Assembly: GCF_007830435.1 (NCBI RefSeq)
Contig: NZ_VLLC01000006.1
Span: 1-56,393, forward strand
DNA length: 56,393 bases
Reading direction: 5' to 3'
Source: Desulfobotulus alkaliphilus
GTDB taxonomy: Bacteria; Desulfobacterota; Desulfobacteria; Desulfobacterales; ASO4-4
In this document: in pieces, positions 33,801-41,748 of the stretch
Numbering within the stretch: the first letter of the stretch is position 1
How the letters are laid out: every line of letters starts with the position of its first letter
Notes under the pieces: generated by a model
What the model saw: the letters and a program-made list of their open reading frames with translations, nothing else
Told to the model about the DNA's origin: nothing
The model's database searches: none
Made by a program: the position numbers and the translations under genes

Positions 33801-36165
33801 CGGCTTCCAGAACCAGCTGCTGACTGCGGGAAAGGCGGGCTCCGGTTTTGGCATCCAGCCCATATGTGACCGGATCAAAGGTAAAACCCCGAACATCGGC
33901 AGCAACCGAGGTGTAGCTTTTATCTTCCGCACCTTTATCCTCACTCACATAGAGGGTCGGCAGGCGACTTTCCTCCATCTTCCGGATGGAAACATGGCGG
34001 TTTAAGATATTCTCCCAGAAAGCCTCTGGCGAAGGAGCATCCGGCAGCACACAGCCCATGCCCACCACGGCGATTTCATCATAAATTTCCCCATCGGGCC
34101 GGGTGAGCCGTTCCAGACTGTCGAGATGCCGCCGCAGGGCCGTCTTGTTCTCAAAAAGATGAGCGTGAATGGATTGTATGGTGCAGGTATCCTGGAAGAA
34201 GACCAGGGAATCGCCCACGCAGAAGTTGCCCTTTTCAAAGATGTCCTCTTCTTTAAGCATCTCGCATTCGAGACTTTTTCCGGAAAAATCCGGCACCATG
34301 CCCTTGGCTGCAATGAGAAGGGAGCCCATGTTGTCCTTTTCAAAGGCATCTTTCCGCCCGGAAAGGGGATCGCCCTTTTCCATGCGGCTGTGCTCCAGCT
34401 CCCGCATTCTGAGGGAAAAGGGGCTGGCCAGCGTGCGGGAGGGAAGGCCTACGGTGCGGCCAATCACCTGGGTTTCCTTCTGGTGCAGCACTTCCTTCTG
34501 ATACCGGGCATGGAGAGCGCCCGTTTCCACAATCTCACGGGTGAAAAGATAGGCCGTGCCCACCTGAATGCCGATCTTAAGGCCCCTTTGGGAAAGACCT
34601 GCGGCCATGCCGGAGATGAAATGGGAGGCCGCTTCCGTGGAAATGCCCCCTGCATACACAAGGGTTTTTTCCTGTAATGCAGCGTCATCCAGCTGAGACA
34701 AAAGCTCCGTGCCCATTTCCCAGAGCACAAGGCTTGAGAGGGAGCCCACATGGCCGCCGCACTCCGTACCTTCCAGAATGAAACGGGACACCCCGCCGAC
34801 AAGGGCATTTTCCAGCATGCGGGTGGCGGGGGTATGCAGGTAGGTGCGGATACCGGAGGCTTCCAGCTCCCGCACCTGGGCGGGGCTTCCCCCTGCGATA
34901 AGGGCAAAGGGAATGTTGAATTTGCGGGTAAGGTCCATGTGCTCGGTAAGGTGGCGGTTGAAGGCCTCAATGCCGATGAGCCCCGCACCGCAGGGAATGC
35001 CCTTTTCCGAAGCCTTTTCCAGCATGGTTTCCGCCAGTGGAACAGGCAGGCTGCCCATGGCAAAAAAGGGAAGGCCTCCGGCCTCTGCCACCTTCTCGGC
35101 AAAGTCCGCATTGTCGCTGATGTTGGCCATGGGGCCCTGCATGATGGGGTACCTCACCCCGTGCTCCATCGCCAGGGGACTTCCGGCCCGTAAGGGGTCG
35201 GCCGTTTCCAGAACGGCAAGGCTTTTTCTCACTTCCTCAAAAAGCCCGTGGATCATGGCTTCCACACCGTCGCCCCTGCGAAGAAAATGCCTTGCAAACA
35301 CGGCATCCTGCCCCAGATAAAAAAGACTCTGCACGCTTTCCGCAGACCCATCGGAAAGATCGGCCATTTTTTCCTTCAGGGTTTCAGAAAGGATGCGGGC
35401 TTCTTCGCTTTTCTGATCCGCACCCAGCACAAAGCGGGGCTCCAGCTTTTTCAGATCCTGGGCCACACGGGTGCCGAGCCTTGCAAAAAAGCGGTAGCGG
35501 GAACCTTCCGGCCCTTCCAGCAGCAGGGTGTCGAGATCCTCCATGCCATGGAGAAGTTTGCGGAAATTCTCCCCAAGGGGAGATTCCCGGCAGAGCCAGA
35601 GCTGGGCATCCAGCACAAGGCCGCTGGCTCCTGCACTGAAAAAACCCGCTGCCGTGTGCATGCCCACCCCTCCGTGGATAAAAAGGGGAAGATCACTTGC
35701 CTCAAGATACTCCTGCATGAGAATGAGGGCCGTGTGCCGGGAAACGGAGCCTCCGGCCTCAAGGCCCTTCAAGACCAGCCCATGAACACCCATGCGGGAA
35801 AGCTCCGGGCCGTGGCCCGTGTGTTTGATCTCCAGAAGACGTTTGACGGGCCAGGCTTTCAGATCCAGATTCTTTAAGGCATCCTCAAAATCATAGGAAA
35901 AAATAAGGGCTTCCAGATACCGGGGGGGATTTTTTTTAAGCTTCTCCAAAAGGTCTTTTCGGGAAAGGGGAACCCGGATGGCAAAGAGGATGTTTTTTTC
36001 ATCCAGCGTCCTGCCTGCCTCCAGAAGGGTTTCGGTGTCCATGAACTCCGCATCCAGAACCGGAAGGGCCCCTCCCCTGTGCAGGCTTTCCATGTAGCTG
36101 AGGTTAAAAACTTTCTGGGGCAGACAGGCAAGCAGGGGAAGGCGGGAATCCAGTAGTCTCTGCAT
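24877..36165 (-). CDS. Giant Pfa-like polyketide/polyunsaturated-lipid synthase (ER-KS-KS*-AT-KS-ACP3-KR-DH)
   Basis: This is a 3,762-residue single-chain iterative synthase. Domains in order (approximate residues): two nitronate-monooxygenase/PfaD-like barrels (1-250 degenerate; 330-610 with EGTECGGHVG, H472); KS1 (690-1170, Cys905, EAHGTST, KSQVGH); KS2 (1180-1640, Cys1382 but both catalytic His replaced); AT (1660-1960, GHSLGE Ser1752, GAFHTP); KS3 (2055-2580, Cys2303, MSHETFTP, KGLTGH); three ACPs with Thr2668, Thr2766 and Thr2864 in LGIDTVKQ; KR (3000-3460, TGGAGGIT); DH (3480-3700, His3489 in DHSLDGVPL, Asp3664). AAGGAG precedes the ATG. It has its own terminator and no PPTase, thioesterase or partner gene nearby. 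By analogy with PfaA/C/D it should build a long unsaturated acyl chain. The product is unknown. Confidence 0.93.
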   Translation of the reverse strand: MQRLLDSRLPLLACLPQKVFNLSYMESLHRGGALPVLDAEFMDTETLLEAGRTLDEKNILFAIRVPLSRKDLLEKLKKNPPRYLEALIFSYDFEDALKNLDLKAWPVKRLLEIKHTGHGPELSRMGVHGLVLKGLEAGGSVSRHTALILMQEYLEASDLPLFIHGGVGMHTAAGFFSAGASGLVLDAQLWLCRESPLGENFRKLLHGMEDLDTLLLEGPEGSRYRFFARLGTRVAQDLKKLEPRFVLGADQKSEEARILSETLKEKMADLSDGSAESVQSLFYLGQDAVFARHFLRRGDGVEAMIHGLFEEVRKSLAVLETADPLRAGSPLAMEHGVRYPIMQGPMANISDNADFAEKVAEAGGLPFFAMGSLPVPLAETMLEKASEKGIPCGAGLIGIEAFNRHLTEHMDLTRKFNIPFALIAGGSPAQVRELEASGIRTYLHTPATRMLENALVGGVSRFILEGTECGGHVGSLSSLVLWEMGTELLSQLDDAALQEKTLVYAGGISTEAASHFISGMAAGLSQRGLKIGIQVGTAYLFTREIVETGALHARYQKEVLHQKETQVIGRTVGLPSRTLASPFSLRMRELEHSRMEKGDPLSGRKDAFEKDNMGSLLIAAKGMVPDFSGKSLECEMLKEEDIFEKGNFCVGDSLVFFQDTCTIQSIHAHLFENKTALRRHLDSLERLTRPDGEIYDEIAVVGMGCVLPDAPSPEAFWENILNRHVSIRKMEESRLPTLYVSEDKGAEDKSYTSVAADVRGFTFDPVTYGLDAKTGARLSRSQQLVLEAAYQAANSGGFSVQNSKGSKTLPLETPVILASCLGNELTHDLHMKYWTPEILSVLKDLPEFEALEEGEKAALVKEIRESLAGKFRNEPPDTAVLNIEASRVAACLGVEGPNYLIDAACATSFAALDCAMQELLSGRAQAAIVGGINTNLAPETFVGFSKMGALSAQGSWPFDGRADGFVLGEGAVVFILKRMRDAMAEGDKIFGVIRGMGASSDGKGKAIAAPNVKGQILAMGRAFENMKRPASPEAVTFLEAHGTSTRMGDAAELESVKGFYGKNPSLGVSSAKSQVGHLLGGAGAAGLLKALLALNHRILPPNGDFEALGPVHDLSGTGIFVVKEASPWPSEKDQPLLAAVSAYGFGGINYHCVLEAPTPDYRPLKREVFPDLSFDPNDQRIVVAGMGLVLPGTGDEESFMETMASGKSLLTEKAHLGFDAKTYAEEDREYRIPFLKAGLCRDFTFDAMRFRIPPKSLAFIDRGQLLALTAADRAIRGAGLEEALKTPANRVGVMLGAISSTRHVENILRIRLDFVAACMEKTKGLSPEKSARLAEALTAVFRKRLPPNTEDTTPGLLTNIVSGRVANVLNCNGPNFTVDAACASSGFALRAAMMHLVSGRCDYVISGGVDSAFYPAALLVFKRLGLLSKDGTRFWDKGKSQGVNLSEGAAVQVLTTYGKAKEKGLPILGEIRSIAMASRAGESVFALSENLLAREMRAAYREAGMLPSDLHHLDPFGFGHRIPDSMEKRAVHMGLDGASGISFGNIKPEYGYYKGANPAIILSRLLLMQKNRKRLPHHSFDPETTLMEAGGPLVSPDAAEDFGQMRRPALATNLHGFGGNHGHMVVSALPPFLRKEEAGKEERRTDSLQPSLALPATLSGMSVLLSGQGAQKVGMMRELYGAYPEIRSLGDGAERLFQAKRGKSLLRLMFEGKGGDLNHTENTQPAVFLASAAIHSLLVKKGLKPDAWLGHSLGEYTALFASGALDFDAAFSLVLTRSSLMQRAAGDFPGSIMAVFKGPQEVADLITAFNAEGVYIANKNAPGQTVVSGEKTAMLRFGEFLTQKSVLFRKLNLSGAFHTPLFADAAKGMAKALAPLRFQTQALPRIISNVTAKPYPEDENAVKALLTRQMVSPVEFMEGVRHLYDQGCRSFLEVGPGNLLARLVDSHRLEGLDLRSAIDPKKGETASMEALLVSLGREKALSEKREMPPQPKNHTTGNQTQVRGNAAMKKDQTQGFAAFLEANRSRMEAALLEEYEKEQEGLRLKAYENFGFYTGAVSIAGVSVGLPGSGRAVFSDDHFDSLIQGQNFIEALGQEEKEAMFQRKIRRLHKTPEGNARFVDIASTDEVIHLAGKLGFFDPEGEYGLEKGQDISIALAMAAGLEALKDARIPLLEGQTRAGSRLAGEELALPASMQETTGVIFTGLFPGWETLIHEMEAFQQHRYQDGPGRALESLYYDLMENIGERNLKQRVAGWFHAIRPLWEKKEPYRFDSTFLDKITPLASAHFAKLIRARGPNVHLSGACASTTQAIAVAEDWIRSGRCERVVVIGSETATASGQGPWISAGFLSLGAASIEKEISKAAKPFDADRNGTLLGAGATALVVERRDRIRERGLEGQAEILGTFLANAAFHTTRIDVPYLAATMARFVRQVEARHGLDPKSYASRMVFMSHETFTPARGGSADAEIEALRAAYGGDAATITITNTKGLTGHTLGAAIEDAVMVKALQRGQTPPVAHLKKVPEHFSDLKFSRGEKGDFQYGLHFSAGFGSHFALLMVKRTEERATENNAAYEAWLSAISGMEKPALKMKNRVLVLATAPGFSGESLPAVAGEKAPAPPVKAKVAKAAPKVSSRVKILEEIRNILSEQTGYGTDMLAEDLDLEADLGIDTVKQVEIFSKVMGHFGLGTKEDAPLRELSTLGKIADYIAAQSGAVSLEEKEVAEISAAGASGREHILEEIRNILSEQTGYGTDMLAEDLDLEADLGIDTVKQVEIFSKVMGHFGLGAKEDAPLRELSTLGKIADYIAAQSGAVSLEEKEVAEVSAPGASGREHILEEIRNILSEQTGYGTDMLAEDLDLEADLGIDTVKQVEIFSKVMGHFGLGAEEDAPLRELSTLGKIADYIAAQKGASAPEEDGRQANSIAESPGSEDDSSLLPADPGHSEKGLFRFVPDVRKAPAEAGPRFGISGRKVLVTLDDQGLAAPVVEALEAAGAVILTAGRDRGDYLLEDRDAEKSALLFGEIAKEHPDLCGLVLLHPLNTEVPEGRERMPAALFTVIHALRESLNRQGAFIAMPAFQSVIFPTAMGIREGEMRPDPVQAAFSGFLKSLAREFPHTRIKVTDFGDRRFDAPSMASRFVKELLTGDGRVETGFVGETRFLPTLLEKKAQGQKNILSGCTVLVTGGAGGITFEMVKALAEEEKDVAFILVGRSDLKDLTPDTAGLSLKDLMARLAEKMPGLSPLHLKKTAERMQGLHRTAERLRLLEEKGVSVRYVSADVTDAAAVQKLAESFPEVDAIIHGAGVEESQVFDKKTLDSFLRVFTPKVRGMAHLLKAFSGHDLKAIFAFSSVTARFGNAGQCDYTAANDMLGKMVLAEQVKRPHCVTKVLAWTAWEGTGMATRGSVKTVLESRGLTFLPLDAGIRFFLGECRSPEPCEAVFTGKDRAFDPDGLLPLAGQGPVLDAFLDAGLEPDGKTARFVRTLTLERDLFLKDHSLDGVPLFLGATGLETLAEAALQVSGRRYVTEIEEFSIPYGIKLLKNRPKRLEIRAKGPEADSVTVEMLSSFTRPGSSATTETLHYTGRVQTADLRPGVHLMAIPDLPGLRHKGSLGDLIYRPTRLFMDGVFRSIESVAGFDGRQLVTLMRDPGQGFFFAGVKGPDFRIPVVLLDAMFQTGGLFNMLGKGTPVLPSSFSRMRIFDMPEARTAYVCVTEKKAELEKTDLFDMALVDANGRLMVRVEDFQMIRIPAAAGFSLEGEVEAFGVKKVS
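27480..28262 (-). repeat. Tandem 294-bp repeat encoding the three ACP domains
   Basis: Three nearly identical units lie within the synthase gene. The equivalent Thr codons (ACG) are at 28162-28164, 27868-27870 and 27574-27576, exactly 294 bases (98 codons) apart. Each unit includes the linker rich in A, E and S. The near identity at DNA level suggests recent duplication or ongoing homogenisation. Confidence 0.93.
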
Positions 36166-36534
36166 GGGCTTTTTTTCTCCTTTATGGCGGGGCCTTTAAA
36201 AAATTGTAAGGCCCGAATGTTGCGGAAGGATGGGTAAAAATAAAGGGGTCTCCCTGTTCTTAGGGAACCGGAACAGGGCCTTCAGCAGGATGTGTGCCAG
36301 AGAGAAAAGAAGTGGAGACACAAGAAGAAAAAATGGTAGCTAAAAACTTAAAATAAAAGGAAATATACAGGCAATAGCAAGCGAATAGGGTTGAAAGCAT
36401 ATTAATCAAACTCTTCAGACCGACATGCATCATATGATCAGATACATTCAAAAAAAGAACAAACAAAGATTACCTTTGATACGGACATGGATGGAATGGC
36501 TTTAGGGCTTCAGGTCTCTGCCAAACTTAAATCT
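36166..36534. other. Gene-free stretch upstream of the synthase
   Basis: It must hold the promoter of the synthase. I see the ribosome-binding site but no strong consensus promoter and no palindrome that I can support. Reading frames here have no plausible product. Confidence 0.5.
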
Positions 36535-36564
36535 GAAAAGGGGAACCCAACAAATGGGTTCCCC
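36535..36564 (-). terminator. Terminator after the Ig-like lipoprotein gene
   Basis: GGGGAACCC (36540-36548) and GGGTTCCCC (36556-36564) form a perfect 9-bp stem with a 7-base loop. On the minus strand TTTTC follows. It lies 51 bases after the gene and ends the pil unit. Confidence 0.85.
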
Positions 36565-36614
36565 TTCTCTTTCCTTCAACCAATCACCCGGAAACAGGCA
36601 TACTCAGATATCTT

Positions 36615-38951
36615 TTAATCCTGCCTCGGAAATGTGTAAGTTACTGAGGTTTTTTCTGTCTGATAACCCTGATGAGTTTCATAGGTAATCGTAGCCGTAT
36701 GGGCTCTGTTCACAACAATACCAGCAGGCACAATCACCCGGATCGTTGAATTACAAGTTCCACTTGCATCTGTTATGCAAGGGGTCGCCCATACATTCAC
36801 CGCTCCATTTATTTCCACTGTAGGAAAAACATAAACATAGGGCAGCAGGATTTTATCCCCACCGTCCCTGACCGTTAGAGTTACATCCATATCAACACTT
36901 TCAGCACTGCTAAACTTATCCGGCCTTGCTCCAATGGTCCAGGGGGCAATAGAATTAAAGCGCATGGGAGAATCAGCCACAAGGGTTGCTTTATTGTCAC
37001 TGCTGCTCGCAACAAAGTAGACCATGGTGGATGCTTTTCTGTTATCCACAGTCCTCCCAGTACTCACATAATCCATATGCCGCGTAAGGTTCTCGTCATA
37101 ACGGAGGTCAACACCATGGGGAAGTAGCTCCCCTGCATAGGGCGTAGTAGAATGTGGTGTCTCATCAATATTAAATCGGCCCCAATGACGATGCTGATGG
37201 CCAATTTGAATGGTACCCGAATTGGCGGGATATACCAGACGGATCTCGCCCCTGCCGCGATTTGTCACCACCGTCCCTTTGGTATAGGTACCATCCGCCA
37301 TCAAACCTTCGACAATGGCCATGGTGCTGGCACCAATGACATATTCAGGTTCTTCTATGAAGGGAACCTCCAGGGGATCCGCAGTAGGTGCCGTATGTTT
37401 ATAAGCCTCTGTTGTTTCAAGACGTTGCGAATCTAAAACGGTTCTTACGGTACGAACCTTGTCCTCTGCCGGGGCATTGGCTATGATGACCCTGTCACCA
37501 TCTTCTATATAGCGCCTGTAGTTATTCCGTACCACATAATCCGTACGCAGATCTACGGAAGGATTGACGTCAGAAACCGAGAAGTCCCTGCTTCCCTCTG
37601 TTATTTTCCCCTTGGCCCCCCTTGATATGACAGTATCAAGCACACCGATATTAATTACCGTGCCGTCAGGAACCGGATTTCCATAACGATCATTCACCAT
37701 GAGAGAACCCTTTTTGCTATAGAAACCCGTTTTAAGATCCTCTATGGCATCCAGAAAAGGAGCGCTCAGGGTAATGCTGTGCGGTGGCCCCGAAGCAATG
37801 GAAACCCTTACTACGGTCTTGACCCTATAAGTAGCATCCAGCGCCTCAATCAGTATTTCCACAATTCCGGAACGGGTACCTGACCTGAGATTAATGGTTG
37901 CAGCACCATTTTTATCGCTGGTGAACTCAATAAAACCATTCGCGCGACTGTCAATCATCTCTTTTCCCGTGGGGGTCGATATGATGGTACTTAAAAATTC
38001 CCCGCCATTGGGCCTTGCAAGAAAGGATGCCCTTAACCTGTGTCCATCGGGGGTGCCTGCTGGACTACCCGCCTCATCAATAATCCGAAGGTTGACCCCT
38101 GTATTATCTACCTGCCCAACCCCTGTAACGGCAATCTCATCCAAAGACAGGCCATAACGGATACTGGAGGGCTCTCCCGAGCCCAAGGAGCCAAAAATCA
38201 GCTCCGCCTTATCAATATCCCTGTAGTTTGTAAGCATCAGTTCCGCAAACCCGGGGCTGTCCGCAGCCTGAACTCTGAAAACCGTGCGCCCCGAGACCGT
38301 TTCCTGGGTATAGCCCGGCCCTGCAATACCACCCGTTGGGGTTAAAAGATCCCCTGAGGACATATAAAGCTCAACCCGGGTTCCATCCTGAACAGGGTTA
38401 CCGAACTTATCTGCAAGAACAACGGTCACACGACCTTCTGACTTGCCATCTGCCGGCAGACTGGCAGGATCAACAACAATCCGGGAAAAATCTCTGTCAG
38501 GGTCTCCAGCGATAACCCGAAGCTCTCCTTCACCGGAAATACCTGCCGAAGTAACAGAAATTCTTGCTTCACCAACCTGCTCTGGGGCCGTTAACATAAT
38601 CCTGGCAACACCTAGATGATCTGTCACGGCTTCCCCTGTTTTTACATCCGGATCATCTTTGGAAAAAGAGCCAAAATTAGTGGAAAACGCAACAGGCACC
38701 TTTCCAATTGGCCTGTCAGAGTTGCTATACGCTCTTACGACAACGGCCCGTTGCTCACCAACAACAACAGCTCCCATTGCATCCAGTTTCAAGGATGCAA
38801 GTACAGTGTCTATGGGTGCATCGGGATCTTCCGGACCAGGCCTGACAGCAGATCCATCACCATCATCCCCGCACCCGGCCAGAGGCAGGCAGAGCAGCGC
38901 TATCAATACAGCCATACCCAGAAGCCTGAAGCATTTTGCCATCATGTTCAT
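36615..38951 (-). CDS. Large Ig-like (Big_1/invasin-type) surface lipoprotein
   Basis: The 778-residue protein has a lipoprotein signal with lipobox LAGC (Cys about residue 27) followed by DDGDG. This acidic +2 position normally signals inner-membrane retention in E. coli but not reliably elsewhere. The body is built of Ig-like repeats: about 50-150 and 155-270 (DPASLPADGKSEGRVTVVLA and DKFGNPVQDGTRVELYMSSG, a Big_1 hallmark), and later VNDRYGNPVPDGTVINIGVL. Such folds serve adhesion or structural roles. It starts 80 bases after pilQ on the same strand with a terminator behind it, so it is probably the last gene of the pil operon. A direct role with pili is inferred, not shown. Confidence 0.85.
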   Translation of the reverse strand: MNMMAKCFRLLGMAVLIALLCLPLAGCGDDGDGSAVRPGPEDPDAPIDTVLASLKLDAMGAVVVGEQRAVVVRAYSNSDRPIGKVPVAFSTNFGSFSKDDPDVKTGEAVTDHLGVARIMLTAPEQVGEARISVTSAGISGEGELRVIAGDPDRDFSRIVVDPASLPADGKSEGRVTVVLADKFGNPVQDGTRVELYMSSGDLLTPTGGIAGPGYTQETVSGRTVFRVQAADSPGFAELMLTNYRDIDKAELIFGSLGSGEPSSIRYGLSLDEIAVTGVGQVDNTGVNLRIIDEAGSPAGTPDGHRLRASFLARPNGGEFLSTIISTPTGKEMIDSRANGFIEFTSDKNGAATINLRSGTRSGIVEILIEALDATYRVKTVVRVSIASGPPHSITLSAPFLDAIEDLKTGFYSKKGSLMVNDRYGNPVPDGTVINIGVLDTVISRGAKGKITEGSRDFSVSDVNPSVDLRTDYVVRNNYRRYIEDGDRVIIANAPAEDKVRTVRTVLDSQRLETTEAYKHTAPTADPLEVPFIEEPEYVIGASTMAIVEGLMADGTYTKGTVVTNRGRGEIRLVYPANSGTIQIGHQHRHWGRFNIDETPHSTTPYAGELLPHGVDLRYDENLTRHMDYVSTGRTVDNRKASTMVYFVASSSDNKATLVADSPMRFNSIAPWTIGARPDKFSSAESVDMDVTLTVRDGGDKILLPYVYVFPTVEINGAVNVWATPCITDASGTCNSTIRVIVPAGIVVNRAHTATITYETHQGYQTEKTSVTYTFPRQD

Positions 38952-39032
38952 GCCATCCTTTCAAAAAATTTTACAGTCCCTGTCACCCAGAGAAATATTT
39001 CCTATATTACCCATCAATACCTGAGGCCTACC

Positions 39033-41729
39033 CTAAAGAACCGGATTTTCGAGCTGCACGATTCTGGGGGTAAGAAATATGAGAAGCTCTGTTTTCTGTT
39101 CCGTTCTGTTATGGCTTTTAAAAAGCCAGCCCAATGCGGGTATTCTCCCTAAAAATGGAATCTCATTTCTGTTTATAACCAGATCAGAAGTTACAACGCC
39201 GCCGATGACAATGGTGTCTCCGTCATTGACCAGAAGCTCCGTATTCACGGATTTTGTGCGCATGGAAGGACCTTCTGAGGTCATCTGATGTAAATCGTTT
39301 TTATTAATACTGACTTCCATGGAAACACGATTGTCTGCGGTAACGTGTGGGGTTACATTCAAGGTAAGATCGACACTTTTAAAGGCAGTCAGCGTATTGC
39401 CATCCCCATCACGGGTCTGATAGGGGATTTCCACACCCTGAGTTATGGTTGCTGTTTTGTTATCAAGGGTAACAATTCTTGGAGATGCTACAATCTTTGT
39501 TTCTCCCCTTGTTTCACTCAGGTTTAGCTGGGCATTCAGGGCAAGCTGTGTACCTGCTATACGGGCAAAATGAAGACCGATAGCCCCTTCTCCCTTGGGC
39601 GTATTCAGAGAAAAATTGTATCCATACTTGCCACCAAGATCACTTCTGTTAATTGTCGCATAAGGGCTGCCATCAGCACCACGACTGCTTCCTCGCCATT
39701 CGGCTCCAAGGGTTCTTCCAAAGCTTTCGCTCGCCTCCACAATCCGTGCTTCTATCACCACCTGGGGTGTAATCTTGTCAATTCTTTCAATAATCGTTTT
39801 TGCACTGGCAATGGCCTCCGCCGTATCCCTTATGATCAACTGATTGTTACGGTTGTCTGCACTGACCCGCCCCCTTTCCGTAAGAACATTCTGGACATGG
39901 GGGATAATCTCGGAAGAAACATTGGAATAATTGATAAGAATATATTCCGTCATAAGGGGAGCCAGATCACTTTCCCTCTGCTCATTTTCCTGCCTTGCCC
40001 TGAGAACCTCCTGCCTGAGGCTCTCCTCCCTGCGCAGGGTTGTCATGGTGGCAATACGGATAATATTACCCTCCTCTACCATACCCAGTCCGTTCATACG
40101 CAGAACCAGATCCATAATCTGGTCCCATGGAACCGGATGCTCAAGGCTCATGGTCACCCTGCCTGAAACATCCTTGTCTATGGCAAAGTTTTTGCCACTG
40201 ATATGCTGAAGAATACGGAAAACATTTCTTATATCTGTATCAAAAAAATCTATGGAGATGGGAGTTCCCGTAAACACAGCGGCAGAGGGAGCATGACCTT
40301 TATTCCCTGCAAGTACCTTTTCTTCCACCAGCTCTGCCTGTTCCGTCAAAGGGGATAAAGGAGCAGGGACGGAGGCGGGCACATCATTGCGATTGCCTGG
40401 CTGCATATTCACCGTCTGTGCAACAGCAACTCCGGCAAACTCTGCTTCTCCATGCTTAAAAGCCCCTTCAATGGGCCTCGGACCTATGGAACTGGCTTCA
40501 AAACGGACTTCCAGACGATTCCCCTGAGGATTAACAACATAAGCAACTGGCTCGCGCATATCAATCAACAGCAATGTTTCACCGGAAGATCCCTTTTTTG
40601 GGGTTATCTGATCCAGCGCACTTTCAAAGCGAGTTGTCATCAAATGACGTTTATAACGTTCCGAGAATGCTGTGTTTTGGAGTGAAAGCCTGATGCGGTT
40701 TTTGCTTTCAGTAATTACATCATGGGCAACTGGCCTGTCCGTTTCAATAAAAAGCTGTGACCGTCCTTCCGGTAGCGATGTAAAACCCAGGTTTTTTATG
40801 ACCGCAGGCTTTTCTGAAATTACAGGAGATTTATCCTCTTCTTTTTTTACCTGCGCAGTCTTTAAAGAAGCCGGAGCCTTTGCAACAAAGATTTCATATC
40901 CTTCCGCAACGGACCTCCCTTCAAATGCTTTTACTCCCTGCGCATCCGTATCCAGCACCACCCGAACCTTATCCGGATAAGCATAGTGGCGAACGGAACG
41001 GACATGGGGGCTGTCCACACCAAAACGCTGCTCCCCCTTAAATGGAGAAACAAGTCCTGCAATATCCAAAACAATTCTTGGTGGATTTTCCAAGGCAAAC
41101 ACATGCACATCTTTAAGAGAACGGCTGGCCATAATACCAACCCGTACACCCTCATCATTTATTTCAGACTTCACTTCCAAAAGGCGGGGAGAAGTATTTC
41201 CCGCATCGGAGAGTCCAGATATTTCGACCAGATCATCTTTTTCTTTTTCCCCCCGAATATGCCCCTGGCTACCAGCTCCATAATTAATCTGACCCGCAGA
41301 AACCCCGCCTACGGCAATGCGTATACCCGCATCCCCTTGGGATTTAACCTCATAGGGCATATCTTCCGCCAGAATCATTGACAGTCGTACTTCTGTCTCT
41401 GATATACTTTCAGCTGAGACAGACAAGACAGACCCGGCGGAACCTTTTACGGGCAAAGCATCGGAGGCCAGAAGGGTATCCGGAAAATACAGCCGCACTC
41501 CGGGCGGATCCTGCTCTTTGACTGCCGTATAGGCAAGATGCCCTTTGGACTGTACAAAAAGAACGGTTTTTTCATCCTGAACATCCAGATAAATTTTTTC
41601 TATCCGGTTTTGAACAGCATCCATTTTCCCCTGGCTAATCTCTTTTTCTGCACCCGACCTGGGCGTACAGGCCACAAGCAAACCAGCCAAGAGAATCCCC
41701 GCCACCTGCCATTTTTTAAATATTTTCAC
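39033..41729 (-). CDS. pilQ: Type IV pilus secretin PilQ
   Basis: The 898-residue outer-membrane secretin forms the gated channel through which the pilus passes. It has repeated AMIN-type peptidoglycan-binding segments in the first 420 residues (RSLKDVHVFALENPPRIVLD and related), an N0/STN domain (FFDTDIRNVFRILQHISGKN) and an N1 domain (ILINYSNVSSEIIPHVQNVL). The secretin core ends with GRIPALGWLFKSHNRTEQKT and LLIFLTPRIV. The start codon is GTG with GGGGG upstream. The signal sequence carries a lipobox-like LLVAC, so it may be a lipoprotein. It lies 19 bases after pilP. Confidence 0.95.
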   Translation of the reverse strand: MKIFKKWQVAGILLAGLLVACTPRSGAEKEISQGKMDAVQNRIEKIYLDVQDEKTVLFVQSKGHLAYTAVKEQDPPGVRLYFPDTLLASDALPVKGSAGSVLSVSAESISETEVRLSMILAEDMPYEVKSQGDAGIRIAVGGVSAGQINYGAGSQGHIRGEKEKDDLVEISGLSDAGNTSPRLLEVKSEINDEGVRVGIMASRSLKDVHVFALENPPRIVLDIAGLVSPFKGEQRFGVDSPHVRSVRHYAYPDKVRVVLDTDAQGVKAFEGRSVAEGYEIFVAKAPASLKTAQVKKEEDKSPVISEKPAVIKNLGFTSLPEGRSQLFIETDRPVAHDVITESKNRIRLSLQNTAFSERYKRHLMTTRFESALDQITPKKGSSGETLLLIDMREPVAYVVNPQGNRLEVRFEASSIGPRPIEGAFKHGEAEFAGVAVAQTVNMQPGNRNDVPASVPAPLSPLTEQAELVEEKVLAGNKGHAPSAAVFTGTPISIDFFDTDIRNVFRILQHISGKNFAIDKDVSGRVTMSLEHPVPWDQIMDLVLRMNGLGMVEEGNIIRIATMTTLRREESLRQEVLRARQENEQRESDLAPLMTEYILINYSNVSSEIIPHVQNVLTERGRVSADNRNNQLIIRDTAEAIASAKTIIERIDKITPQVVIEARIVEASESFGRTLGAEWRGSSRGADGSPYATINRSDLGGKYGYNFSLNTPKGEGAIGLHFARIAGTQLALNAQLNLSETRGETKIVASPRIVTLDNKTATITQGVEIPYQTRDGDGNTLTAFKSVDLTLNVTPHVTADNRVSMEVSINKNDLHQMTSEGPSMRTKSVNTELLVNDGDTIVIGGVVTSDLVINRNEIPFLGRIPALGWLFKSHNRTEQKTELLIFLTPRIVQLENPVL

Positions 41730-41748
41730 CGCACACCCCCTGAATTAT

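Noticed and set aside
36260-36466. 68-residue hydrophobic minus-strand frame upstream of the synthase
   Set aside because: AT-rich chance frame without start signals or family resemblance.
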